In this document: piece by piece, positions 1 to 7,884 of the stretch | Layout of the letters: the number at the start of each line of letters is the position of its first letter | Position numbering within the stretch: the first letter of the stretch is position 1 | Source: Roseofilum reptotaenium CS-1145 | Lineage (GTDB): Bacteria > Cyanobacteriota > Cyanobacteriia > Cyanobacteriales > Desertifilaceae | Direction of reading: 5' to 3' | NCBI RefSeq assembly: GCF_028330985.1 | Contig: NZ_JAQMUE010000034.1 | Span: forward strand, 1 to 64,000 | Length of the DNA: 64,000 nucleotides | Made by a program: the position numbers and the translations under genes | Notes under the pieces: generated by a model | What the model saw: only the letters and a program-made list of their open reading frames with translations | The model's database searches: none | What the model was told of the DNA's origin: nothing

Positions 1-303
1 CATATTTTCTCTGACGAGCAAATCAGTCGGGCTAAAGAGTTGTTGATATCTGGGGAGATGTGCCGCTCACAAATTATCAGGCAAGTGTTGAAAACCGATT
101 CAGGAAAAATTTACCAGGTGGGGAGAAAGAAGTTGCTGGAGATAGAGGCTGGACTTGAAGCACAAGGGTATAAATGCCCCAAAATGTCTCAGGCGAAGAG
201 AAAGCAGTTACAGGAACTTCACAGTTCGCGGTCTAATCCCTGGAGGCAAGAGGCCAGAGCTGGCTACTTGGCATGGAAGGAGAGGCAGGAGAGCCAATCC
301 TAG
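1..303 (+). CDS. C-terminal part of unknown basic protein (5' end outside window)
   Basis: The frame is open from base 1 and stops at TAG 301-303, so this is the 3' end of a longer gene or a short gene whose start lies just outside. The roughly 100 visible residues are basic and helical, with a possible helix-turn-helix-like N-terminal half (SGEMCRSQIIRQVL) and a tail rich in Arg, Gln and Trp. It converges on the broken integrase and overlaps its last 71 bases. That overlap suggests at least one of the two ends is not native. I do not recognise the family. A role in the mobile patch is only inferred from position. Confidence 0.4.
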   Translation, partial: HIFSDEQISRAKELLISGEMCRSQIIRQVLKTDSGKIYQVGRKKLLEIEAGLEAQGYKCPKMSQAKRKQLQELHSSRSNPWRQEARAGYLAWKERQESQS

Positions 304-1849
304 GGAGGTTATCATTTCCTCCCAGGGGTTCATTGAGTCTGGCGTTTTCCTTCTTCAGGAAGAGGATGGTTTCCTCTAGGGAGTCAATCTTGGAGTAGGC
401 TTCCTTGAGTTTTAATTCAAGTTCCCTAACTCTCTGATTACCGCTAATGTCAGAGGTCATTAGTTCTACTTCAGAGCTAACAGAAAGGTGTCCATAATAA
501 GAGTCATTCATGTGGTCAGAATGTCCTAAAGACCATGACCGTTGTTTGGTCGTCAAACCAGCAATTGTGCCATGGTAATTTGCCAGATGGCGCAGGGCAT
601 GAGTTTGGGTGAAACCTTGACCGCCTACTTGAGTTATATACCGTAATAGAACAGTGTTCATTCTCCTAGAGACAATATCCTTAATGGTACTTGGTGGAGA
701 GTCTGCTTTAGGAGTGCATTCGGGCATTGGTATTTCTGGACTTTTAATATCCAACAATTCAATGAGATTATCCTAATCTCATTGAATTGTTGGGGCAGAT
801 ATTCGCCCTCCAGTTTTAATGGTTATCCAGTGGTGTCTTCCACTGTCATCAGTGACCCAAAACCCATCACCCAAAACTATAAGGTTTTCTAGGTTCTCTG
901 GGTCATAGAGTGCCAGGAAAACCTTATCTCCTCTCTTGACAGGTTTGTCAAGATTGAGAATAGATTTAAATTCAGATGCCCTAAAACCGTAAATCAAGTT
1001 AAAGCAGAATGCCTTAAACCATGACCTACGTTTATCCAAAGCTTTCTGTTGTTTACCTGTTAACTCATAACCATTGAGTCCTAAAACCCTATCCCTGAAA
1101 TCTAAAAAAGATTTAATGTCAATGGTTTGTTCCTTGTTTTTGGTGACTACTCGAATAGTTCCAAAGTGACTTGTTACCTTATCTAACTCAGCAGAAAGTT
1201 TGCAATCTCTCAGAAGCTTACAGCAAGCTGTGTAAGCATTTTTGAATCCTTTGGTTTTCTTCTGATGAAGTTCATTCCAATTGCGAGTAATCTCAGAGAT
1301 GATGTTTTCCCCAGTAAGCCTAAGCTTGGGGTTTAGCTTCTTAAAATAGACCTGATAGGTCTTGCTGTAAATACTCAGAGTATTAGTCTGAAGTTTCTCA
1401 TCACTCCTGTCCCTACCGCACTTGTCATAGCCTGAAAGATAGTTTTTCTTCACAATCTCAATGGCATCGCCAATAGTTAGGCAATCATCAACAAGGGTTT
1501 TAGTCCCTTTGATTTCTGACTCGTACCATTCCCAGAATTCGGACTCTGACTCAAGGGTTTTGAGTTTGTCCGAAACGGCGATCGCCTTAGCCAGAGCATT
1601 GACGCAACCATCGCGAGTAAAGTCTTCATTGCAACCATTATTAGCCGTTGTTGCCTTGGTAGCTGTCTTGAATCGGAGATACAACCGGTTACCGCTACTG
1701 ACAATACGAACGCCCTTGGGGGTACTCTTCTGGCAAGCTTTAAGGTAAGACCTTACCAGTTCGTGGTCTACCTGCTTGGAGATGTCAATCTGATTAGAGT
1801 GAAAATACTCATTCACCAAGCTCCAGGTCTGTTTTACATAGGTGTCCAT
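233..1849 (-). pseudogene. Tyrosine recombinase (phage-type integrase) interrupted by two in-frame stops
   Basis: Two stretches lie in the same frame. The upstream part (1849-779) has the N-terminal SAM-like region and the first catalytic Arg in YGFRASEF. The downstream part (757-233) carries the HxxR box (HALRH), the LGH box and the nucleophile Tyr in DSYYGH, then a coiled-coil tail of about 35 residues. Between them the frame reads ...APTIQ, TGA, GAT, TAG, DNLIELLDI..., so the catalytic domain is whole except for two stop codons. ATG at 1849 is preferred because GAAAGG lies 9 bases upstream; GTG at 1858 is the alternative. Homologues usually run straight through this region, so I read it as a recently broken gene. 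A functional split enzyme is less likely. Confidence 0.82.
751..793. repeat. Perfect 20-bp inverted repeat with 3-base loop inside the integrase
   Basis: The arm CCAACAATTCAATGAGATTA (751-770) is followed by TCC and then by its exact reverse complement (774-793). Both in-frame stops of the integrase (779-781 and 773-775, minus strand) lie in the palindrome. The flanking residues on both sides still read like integrase, so little or no coding sequence seems to have been gained. Confidence 0.9.
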
Positions 1850-2131
1850 GTTCAACACCCTTTCAACACATTTTCAAGGTTCAGTGCGTGAAATATATGT
1901 AGAGGAAGGCTTTTAGCTATTCAAATGGCGTTAGCCCTAAGAAGTAGGTCAGGTTCAAGTCCTTTCATCCGCATTGCCTGAAAAACTGGCGGTAAAAGGT
2001 CTTTCACCTCCTCATCGCCAAGACAAGAGAACCTACAACCTAAAAACAACCTTTTTCAAGGTTACCCTATCAGGAGTGAATAGGTAAAGCTGGGTCATAT
2101 TACAGGTGATTGAGGTTGTAGCACAAAAGAA
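1850..2131. other. Intergenic region between integrase and tRNA-Asn
   Basis: No convincing ORF. Around 1950-1980 the + strand contains a tRNA T-arm-like string (GGTTCAAGTCC), but I could not fold a D-arm or anticodon arm around it. The segment may hold the integrase promoter and an attachment-site remnant. That is inferred from position only. Confidence 0.35.
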
Positions 2132-2203
2132 CTCCCCAGATTGGACTCGAACCAACATTCTATCGGTTAACAGCCGATCACTCTACCATTGAGCTACTAA
2201 TGA
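2132..2203 (-). tRNA. tRNA-Asn (GTT), with damaged acceptor stem
   Basis: Read on the minus strand, a D-arm (GCTC/GAGT), an anticodon arm (ATCGG-CTGTTAA-CCGAT, anticodon GTT) and a T-arm (GTTGG-TTCGAGT-CCAAT) are all present. The 3' acceptor strand CTGGGGA would pair with TCCCCAG. The 5' strand is TCATTAG, giving one A-G mismatch and two G-U pairs. The bases just 5' of the D-arm are in frame with a helicase remnant, so the 5' acceptor strand appears to have been replaced by recombination. CCA is not encoded. It may be a weak or dead tRNA. Confidence 0.75.
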
Positions 2204-2437
2204 AAACGCGATCGCTCTCCAGCCCCTTAGCTCGGTGAACCGTGCAAAGAGTGATGGGAGAAATATCATCAGAAAATAGCGCGTCGATCGCCTTTCCCAG
2301 ATTTTCGATCGATTGTGACTCGGGATGAGATTCGTAGATGGAGTGAATGGCATCCACCCTATCCTTGGGTTGTTCCATTAACAGTCAGCCCCTGCGAAGC
2401 CCATGATAGCCTGCCTTGGGTCGCCAACAGATAGCAT
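2204..2437 (-). pseudogene. Remnant of a UvrD/Rep-like superfamily 1 helicase
   Basis: Two pieces of an SF1 helicase lie close together in different frames. One has motif III (VGDPRQAIMGFAGAD, 2437 downward). The other has the C-terminal motif TVHRAKGLESDRVFI, ending at about 2204. The sequence between these motifs is much shorter than in intact helicases, and a stop follows the first piece. So there has been an internal deletion, a frameshift and a 3' truncation. Homology stops exactly where the tRNA-Asn begins. Confidence 0.7.
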
Positions 2438-2682
2438 CCAACCGCGATCGCTACGGTTAGAGAATTAGTTTTGCTCTCTCACGACTACCGATATGCTGCG
2501 AGTTCCAGATCTAACTGTAGAAGACTCGTTGGCAACAGCAGAATAAGGCCATAAGCTAGAAACTTGCCTGAATGGGTAGTGGATTGAAAGGAGCAATGGG
2601 AGTATCTCAATTGAACAAAAATTACGTTAAACTCAGAAAGCATCAATGGGTTCACCTACCGTTGAATTGAGGAGTGTAGATT

Positions 2683-3204
2683 ATGAAGCATTATTTACAA
2701 AAGATCCTAGGCGTAGGAGCGATCGCTCTCGGAACTGCCCTCGGAACGCTCAGTTTTAACCCCCAGCCCGCCCAAGCACAAGCCGCCTATGGCAGTTATA
2801 TCGGTGTTGGGCCTGCTGTTGGTTTGGTTGAAGGGGGGAATGCTAACCGGCAAATTGCAGGAGTCATTGCCGTGCGCTACAAATTCCTAGAAATTCCCCT
2901 CTCCATGCGAGTACAAGGGTTTATTTTGGGTGGATCGGCAGCAGTCGTTCCCACCGTATCCTACGATTTTCCTCTCAACTGGCAAACCGATGCCTATATT
3001 GGTGCAGGCTATTCCTTTGCCAATGGGAATAATGTTTCACCCTTGGGCAATCAAAACGGCTTTGCCCTACAACCAGGGATTGATTACATGATTCCATCGA
3101 GTAATGCGGTGATTTTTGGTAATGCGGTCATTGCCTTCGATGCCTATCGAAACACAGGAGAAACTGCCGTTTCTCTGCAAGGGGGAATTGGGTTGAGATT
3201 TTAG
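2683..3204 (+). CDS. Outer-membrane beta-barrel-like protein
   Basis: 173 residues with a clear Sec signal peptide (basic MKHYLQK start, hydrophobic core, cleavage near AQAQA at about residue 33). The rest alternates hydrophobic and polar residues in beta-strand fashion, is Gly/Asn rich and ends in GGIGLRF, a C-terminal Phe typical of outer-membrane barrels. I recognise it as a cyanobacterial hypothetical secreted protein, with no assigned substrate. A GAGG motif lies 9 bases before the ATG. It stands alone upstream of bioB on the same strand. Confidence 0.75.
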   Translation: MKHYLQKILGVGAIALGTALGTLSFNPQPAQAQAAYGSYIGVGPAVGLVEGGNANRQIAGVIAVRYKFLEIPLSMRVQGFILGGSAAVVPTVSYDFPLNWQTDAYIGAGYSFANGNNVSPLGNQNGFALQPGIDYMIPSSNAVIFGNAVIAFDAYRNTGETAVSLQGGIGLRF

Positions 3205-3266
3205 TGGGGCCAAGTGTAGTGATACAATTCAATTGCATTACTATTACTTAAGTACAGGGGCTGGAC

Positions 3267-4367
3267 GTGGTTCAAGCACCATTATCAAATTCATCTCAGG
3301 GGTTAGGGCGATCCCATAACCCCGCTACTCTCCCTAATGAATCCTCATTAGCGGTATGGCTCGATCGCCTCAGCGATCGGATTATTAACGGAAAACGGCT
3401 TACTCAAGAAGAAGCTCTGGAACTGACGCAAATTCAAGGTCAGGACAACATCCTCTTACTATGTGCCGCAGCCGATCGCGTGCGTCAAGAATGCTGTGGT
3501 AATGTGGTAGATCTGTGCAGTATCGGCAACGTTAAATCGGGTAGTTGTTCGGAAAACTGTGGCTTTTGTGCCCAGTCTGCTCACCATCCAGGCAAAGATT
3601 CCCCCATTTACGGACTCAAATCCACAGAAGAAATTTTAGCCCAAGCCAAAGCAGCCGCAGCCGCAGGCGCTAAACGGTTCTGTCTGGTGAGTCAGGGACG
3701 GGGGCCAAAATATAGCTCTCCCAAATCTCAAGAATTTGAACAGGTTTTAGAAACCGTTCGTCAAATTATTGACCAAACCGACATTAAGCCCTGTTGTGCC
3801 CTCGGTGAAGTCACCCCAGAACAAGCTCAGGCCCTTAAAGAGGCTGGAGTCACTCGCTATAACCATAACCTAGAAGCCTCTGAGGACTTTTTCCCCTCCA
3901 TCGTCAGTACCCACCAATGGCGCGATCGCGTGGAAACGATCAAAAACCTCAAAGCCGTTGGCATTCAAGCCTGTGCTGGCGGTATTTTAGGCATGGGGGA
4001 AAGCTGGGAAGACCGGGTCAATTTAGCCCTCTCCCTCCGGGAATTAGACGTAGAATCTGTGCCCTTAAATCTACTGAATCCCCGCCAAGGAACGCCCTTA
4101 GGGGAACGTTCCCGACTCGATCCCTACGAAGCTCTGAAGGCGATCGCTATTTTCCGCCTTATCCTACCCGAACAAATCATCCGCTATGCCGGTGGACGGG
4201 AAACCGTCATGGGAGAACTGCAAGCCCTAGGACTGCAAGCTGGCATTAACGCCCTGCTCATTGGTCACTATCTCACCACCCTAGGACAACCTCCAGAAGC
4301 TGACCATCAAATGCTCGCTTCTTTAGGACTTGAAGGGGGAGAAGCCCCCATTCCTGGAGGGCATTGA
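3267..4367 (+). CDS. bioB: Biotin synthase BioB
   Basis: Radical SAM enzyme that inserts sulfur into dethiobiotin, the last step of biotin synthesis. The SAM cluster motif CSENCGFC lies near residues 93-100, followed by AQSAHH. Other family signatures are visible, including YNHNLEAS, GGILGMGE and PLNLLNP. At 366 residues it is slightly longer than the E. coli enzyme because of an N-terminal extension. The start is GTG at 3267. It overlaps the next gene, bioY, and with lspA forms a likely operon that pairs synthesis with uptake of biotin. Confidence 0.96.
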   Translation: MVQAPLSNSSQGLGRSHNPATLPNESSLAVWLDRLSDRIINGKRLTQEEALELTQIQGQDNILLLCAAADRVRQECCGNVVDLCSIGNVKSGSCSENCGFCAQSAHHPGKDSPIYGLKSTEEILAQAKAAAAAGAKRFCLVSQGRGPKYSSPKSQEFEQVLETVRQIIDQTDIKPCCALGEVTPEQAQALKEAGVTRYNHNLEASEDFFPSIVSTHQWRDRVETIKNLKAVGIQACAGGILGMGESWEDRVNLALSLRELDVESVPLNLLNPRQGTPLGERSRLDPYEALKAIAIFRLILPEQIIRYAGGRETVMGELQALGLQAGINALLIGHYLTTLGQPPEADHQMLASLGLEGGEAPIPGGH

Positions 4368-4963
4368 AATCCAGCAATGTGATTCATTTAAATGAACTGT
4401 TGTGGGCATTTATTGGCCTGCTTCTTACCATTGGGGGAACCTTTTTAGAAGCCTTTATTGCCTCCCCCATGTGGTCTTTTCAAGACCATCTTTTATCCCT
4501 CCATTCCCTCGGTGTAACCTATCAGATTGGAGGCGTTTTATTAGTGGGGTGCATGGGAGGTAAAAAAGCCGGAGTTTTATCTCAAATCGGCTATTTAATC
4601 ATGGGCTTAACCTGGTTTCCTGTATTTTCCCAAGGAGGAGGATTAGGTTATCTTAAAGAACCCTCCTTTGGCTATTTGCTCGGATTCATTCCTGGAGCAT
4701 GGATTTGTGGTGTTTTGGCGTTTCGCTTCCCTCCACGCCTGGAATTCTTAGCCCTGAGTTGCCTGGGAGGATTAGTCAGTATTCATCTGACGGGTATCTT
4801 ATATTTAAGTTTGACTGAGCTATTTTCCTGGACTCCAGAAAGCAGCCAACAGCTCTTAAATACAATTATACAATATTCTCTATTTCCCCTTCCCGGACAA
4901 CTGGTTGTTGCTTGTGCAGCGACAGTCATTGCTTACCTCTTGCGCCATTTGATGTTTTATTAA
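4364..4963 (+). CDS. bioY: Biotin transporter BioY (ECF S-component)
   Basis: About 199 residues with five to six hydrophobic segments and Gly-rich motifs between them (SLGVTYQIGGVLLVG, FGYLLGFIPGAW). This fits BioY, the substrate-binding membrane subunit of the energy-coupling-factor biotin transporter. The TTG start at 4364 overlaps the bioB stop; GTG at 4379 is an alternative. No EcfA or EcfT gene lies nearby, so it must use a shared module encoded elsewhere or act alone. Position directly after bioB strongly supports the call. Confidence 0.88.
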   Translation: MKSSNVIHLNELLWAFIGLLLTIGGTFLEAFIASPMWSFQDHLLSLHSLGVTYQIGGVLLVGCMGGKKAGVLSQIGYLIMGLTWFPVFSQGGGLGYLKEPSFGYLLGFIPGAWICGVLAFRFPPRLEFLALSCLGGLVSIHLTGILYLSLTELFSWTPESSQQLLNTIIQYSLFPLPGQLVVACAATVIAYLLRHLMFY

Positions 4964-4988
4964 ATGAATAATACAGCTAACTTGCTCG

Positions 4989-5465
4989 ATGAAATTCAAG
5001 AAAAATCCCTTATTTTGGATATTGGCGTTAATTAGTTTAATATTGGATCACCTAGCTAAGTTTTGGACGATCCAGAATTTTGAATTACATGAGAGTTGGC
5101 CGCTCATACCCGGTGTTTTTCATTTTACATACGTCCGCAATTATGGCGCTGCCTTTAGCTTATTTAGCGAAAATGGAGAATGGTTGCGTTGGCTATCCTT
5201 AGGGGTAAGTTTAGCTCTCATGGCTTTGGCCTGGTATGGGCCAAAAATGACACGCTGGGAACAGGCGGGTTATGGCTTTATTTTAGGAGGAGCTTTAGGC
5301 AATGGCATTGACCGGTTTGTGGCTGGGTATGTGGTGGATTTTCTCGATTTTCGATTGATTCGCTTTCCGGTCTTTAATTTAGCGGATGTCGCCATTAATA
5401 TCGGTATTATTTGTTTGTTAATCGCTACAATTTATCCGGAAATGAGAACCAAGAAAAAGGCTTAA
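4989..5465 (+). CDS. lspA: Lipoprotein signal peptidase II LspA
   Basis: Inner-membrane aspartyl protease that removes signal peptides from prolipoproteins. 158 residues and four membrane helices, the usual size. Conserved blocks are LDHLAKFW, YVRNYGAAFS, GNGIDRF and FNLADVAIN; the Asp residues near positions 108 and 132 are the catalytic pair. It starts 25 bases after bioY on the same strand, completing a bioB-bioY-lspA cluster. The window contains a possible substrate, the DUF192 lipoprotein at 23838. Confidence 0.96.
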   Translation: MKFKKNPLFWILALISLILDHLAKFWTIQNFELHESWPLIPGVFHFTYVRNYGAAFSLFSENGEWLRWLSLGVSLALMALAWYGPKMTRWEQAGYGFILGGALGNGIDRFVAGYVVDFLDFRLIRFPVFNLADVAINIGIICLLIATIYPEMRTKKKA

Positions 5466-5546
5466 TACCCAGAGCCAATCTTCCGGTATGGTGATTGGGT
5501 AAGTTCTATAGCAATTGATGCAGCTTTTGATAAAGGAAAACGTTTG

Positions 5547-7238
5547 ATGCAAATTACCAATACCATCCACTTCCGAAACCTCAAAGGGGATATTTTTGGG
5601 GGGCTAACTGCCGCCGTCGTTGCCTTACCGATGGCCCTTGCTTTTGGAATTGCCTCCGGTGCTGGCGCTTCTGCGGGGTTATGGGGGGCGATCTTAATCG
5701 GATTTTTCGCGGCTTTATTTGGCGGTACTCCCAGCCTGATCTCCGAGCCTACCGGCCCGATGACGGTTATTGTGACAGCAGTAATTGCCGAATTAATGGC
5801 CAACAATCCAGATAGCCCAGAAACGGGTCTGGCCATGGCTTTTACCGTGGTGATGATGGCAGGAGTTTTTCAAATTCTCTTCGGTATCCTGCGACTGGGG
5901 AAGTATATTACAATGCTTCCCTATAACGTCATTTCGGGGTTTATGACCGGAATTGGTGTGATTCTGATTTTTCTGCAAATTGCCCCGTTTATCGGTCAAC
6001 AAACCCCACCAGGAGGGGTTCTTGGGGTAATTAAAGCATTCCCTGATTTAATTTCTAATATCAGTCCCTGGGAAACCTTTTTAGGATGGATTACTTTAGG
6101 AATTTTGTTCTTTTATCCCACACAACTGAAAAAACTCATGCCGCCTCAACTGGTGGCTTTGGTGATTGGAACGGGCATCTCTTTGATGTTTTTTAGAGAT
6201 ATTGATATCCGCACGATCGCCACTATTGGAGAAATCACTCCCGGTTTGCCGGAACTGCACATGCCGACATTTACCCCAGGCACTTTGCGGTTAATGTTTG
6301 TGAATGCGATGGTTTTAGGTATGGTTGGCTCCATTGATTGCCTCTTGACCTGTTTAGTCTCGGATAGTTTGACTCGGACTGAACATAAATCCAATAAGGA
6401 ATTAATCGGTCAAGGGGTTGCCAATTTAATTACCGGTTTATGTGGGGGCATTGCGGGTTCTGGGGCAACAACGGCCACTGTGGTCAGTATTCAAGCTGGG
6501 GGACGGACTGCTTTAGCGGGAATTAGTCGCGCCTTAGCCTTATTAATTGTGGTGTTATGGGCAGCCCCGTTAACTTCAGGAATTCCTTTAGCTGTTTTAG
6601 CCGGAATCGTCTTAAAAGTGGGGATTGATATTATTGATTGGGGCTTCCTAAAACGGGTTCATACAATTTCTTGGAAGGCTGCTGGAATTGTTTATAGTGT
6701 GGTTCTTCTGACGGTGTTCGTGGATTTAATGGTGGCGGTAGCGGTGGGCGTTTTCATCGCCAATATTTTAACCATTGAACGTCTGGATGAACTGCAATCT
6801 CAGTCTGTCAAAGCGATTACTGATGCCGACGATCAAATCGTAATGAGTCAGGAAGAAAAGGGAATTTTAGATGCGGCTAATGGTCGGGTTTTGCTGTTCC
6901 ATTTGAGCGGGCCGATGATTTTTGGGGTAGCGAAAGCGATTTCCAGAGAACATGGTGCGATTGGGAGTTATGATGTGTTGATTGTCGATTTGAGTGAAGT
7001 GCCGATTCTTGGTGTTACTTCTTCTTTGGCGATCGAAAATGCGATCCAAGAGGCGATCGATGATGGACGAGATGTGATTGTAGTTGGAGCAACCGGAAAG
7101 GTGAAACGTCGTTTAGAAAAGCTCGGTATTGCTGGCTTAATTCCCGGCGATCGCTGGATGGGCGATCGCCTAACCGCCCTGAAGGAAGGTTTACACATAG
7201 TCCGGCAAAAACAAGCCTCGAATACCATTTCTCTTTAA
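5547..7238 (+). CDS. bicA: SulP-family anion transporter, BicA-type bicarbonate transporter
   Basis: 563 residues. The SulP membrane domain fills residues 1 to about 410, with the signature FGGTPSLISEPTGPMTV and many Gly-rich helices. A cytoplasmic STAS domain follows (about 440-545, VLIVDLSEVPILGVTSS). The N-terminus MQITNTIHFRN closely resembles cyanobacterial BicA, a sodium-dependent low-affinity bicarbonate transporter of the carbon-concentrating mechanism. Sulfate transport cannot be excluded. ATG at 5547 is preferred over TTG at 5544; AAAGGAAAA lies just upstream. It ends at a hairpin shared with the convergent PsiE-like gene. Confidence 0.88.
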   Translation: MQITNTIHFRNLKGDIFGGLTAAVVALPMALAFGIASGAGASAGLWGAILIGFFAALFGGTPSLISEPTGPMTVIVTAVIAELMANNPDSPETGLAMAFTVVMMAGVFQILFGILRLGKYITMLPYNVISGFMTGIGVILIFLQIAPFIGQQTPPGGVLGVIKAFPDLISNISPWETFLGWITLGILFFYPTQLKKLMPPQLVALVIGTGISLMFFRDIDIRTIATIGEITPGLPELHMPTFTPGTLRLMFVNAMVLGMVGSIDCLLTCLVSDSLTRTEHKSNKELIGQGVANLITGLCGGIAGSGATTATVVSIQAGGRTALAGISRALALLIVVLWAAPLTSGIPLAVLAGIVLKVGIDIIDWGFLKRVHTISWKAAGIVYSVVLLTVFVDLMVAVAVGVFIANILTIERLDELQSQSVKAITDADDQIVMSQEEKGILDAANGRVLLFHLSGPMIFGVAKAISREHGAIGSYDVLIVDLSEVPILGVTSSLAIENAIQEAIDDGRDVIVVGATGKVKRRLEKLGIAGLIPGDRWMGDRLTALKEGLHIVRQKQASNTISL

Positions 7239-7264
7239 TACTCCCTATCGATTCTGGGGAAAGC

Positions 7265-7283
7265 AAGGGGCCCCCAGCCCCTT
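7265..7283. terminator. Hairpin between bicA and PsiE-like gene
   Basis: AAGGGGC, loop CCCCA, then GCCCCTT, followed by ATTT on the + strand. It sits between convergent genes and overlaps the stop of the minus-strand gene. A near copy, CAAGGGGC-CCTCA-GCCCCTTG, is at 61406-61426. Confidence 0.6.
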
Positions 7284-7713
7284 ATTTGGGCTTGAGGGTC
7301 TTGATTAAAAAGTAGAACCCAATGGTTAGAGCGAGGATGATGGAAGAAATACCGAATAGAACGAGGGGATGGAACTTACTGATATCGAGGATAATCACTT
7401 TGCGGGCGATCGCCACCATGGCCACCAGGAAAATGATTTCCACATGGATGACTTCTTCTTCCAGATAGACTTTAGTGGCTTCAATCAGTTCTAAGCCAAT
7501 GATAATCAATAAAAAATAATCAAATATTTTTAGAATTTCTTGGATATTGAGCAATAAGAAATGAGGCTTGTTTTGCATTTGCTCAAATAATATAAAACCT
7601 AATTCGATCGTACCTAAAAAAACAACAAAAACCAGCATTAACAACAAAAAGAAGGCAATAAGACGTTCAAACGTCTCTAAAAACTTCTTCATGATTTTAA
7701 TCAATCGATTCAT
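7282..7713 (-). CDS. PsiE-like membrane protein
   Basis: 143 residues with four strongly hydrophobic segments and an acidic stretch (YLEEEVIHVEII) before the third, matching the phosphate-starvation-inducible PsiE family. Its biochemical role is unknown. It is read toward bicA and shares a hairpin with it. The start is ATG at 7713; an internal Met (residue 8) is possible. Phosphate control is suggested only by the family name; I see no convincing Pho box upstream. Confidence 0.75.
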   Translation of the reverse strand: MNRLIKIMKKFLETFERLIAFFLLLMLVFVVFLGTIELGFILFEQMQNKPHFLLLNIQEILKIFDYFLLIIIGLELIEATKVYLEEEVIHVEIIFLVAMVAIARKVIILDISKFHPLVLFGISSIILALTIGFYFLIKTLKPK

Positions 7714-7884
7714 ACTCTCCTCTTAAAGATAGTCAGGTTTAAAGTTGTTAACGGGTAGACTCAGAGTTATTGCAGGAGATGATGGCCCTAGGTATAAAGA
7801 ATCGAGAACTTTTAGCTAGAGAGAAACATCAGTTAAATTAGAGAGAGTCGTATCTCCTCCGAACTGATTTAACTAAGGCAACCT

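Noticed and set aside
1461-1748. Open frame antisense to the integrase
   Set aside because: Composition follows the opposite strand gene and there is no family likeness.
1945-1985. T-arm-like string GGTTCAAGTCC suggesting another tRNA
   Set aside because: No matching D-arm or anticodon arm could be folded; the acceptor pairing is poor.
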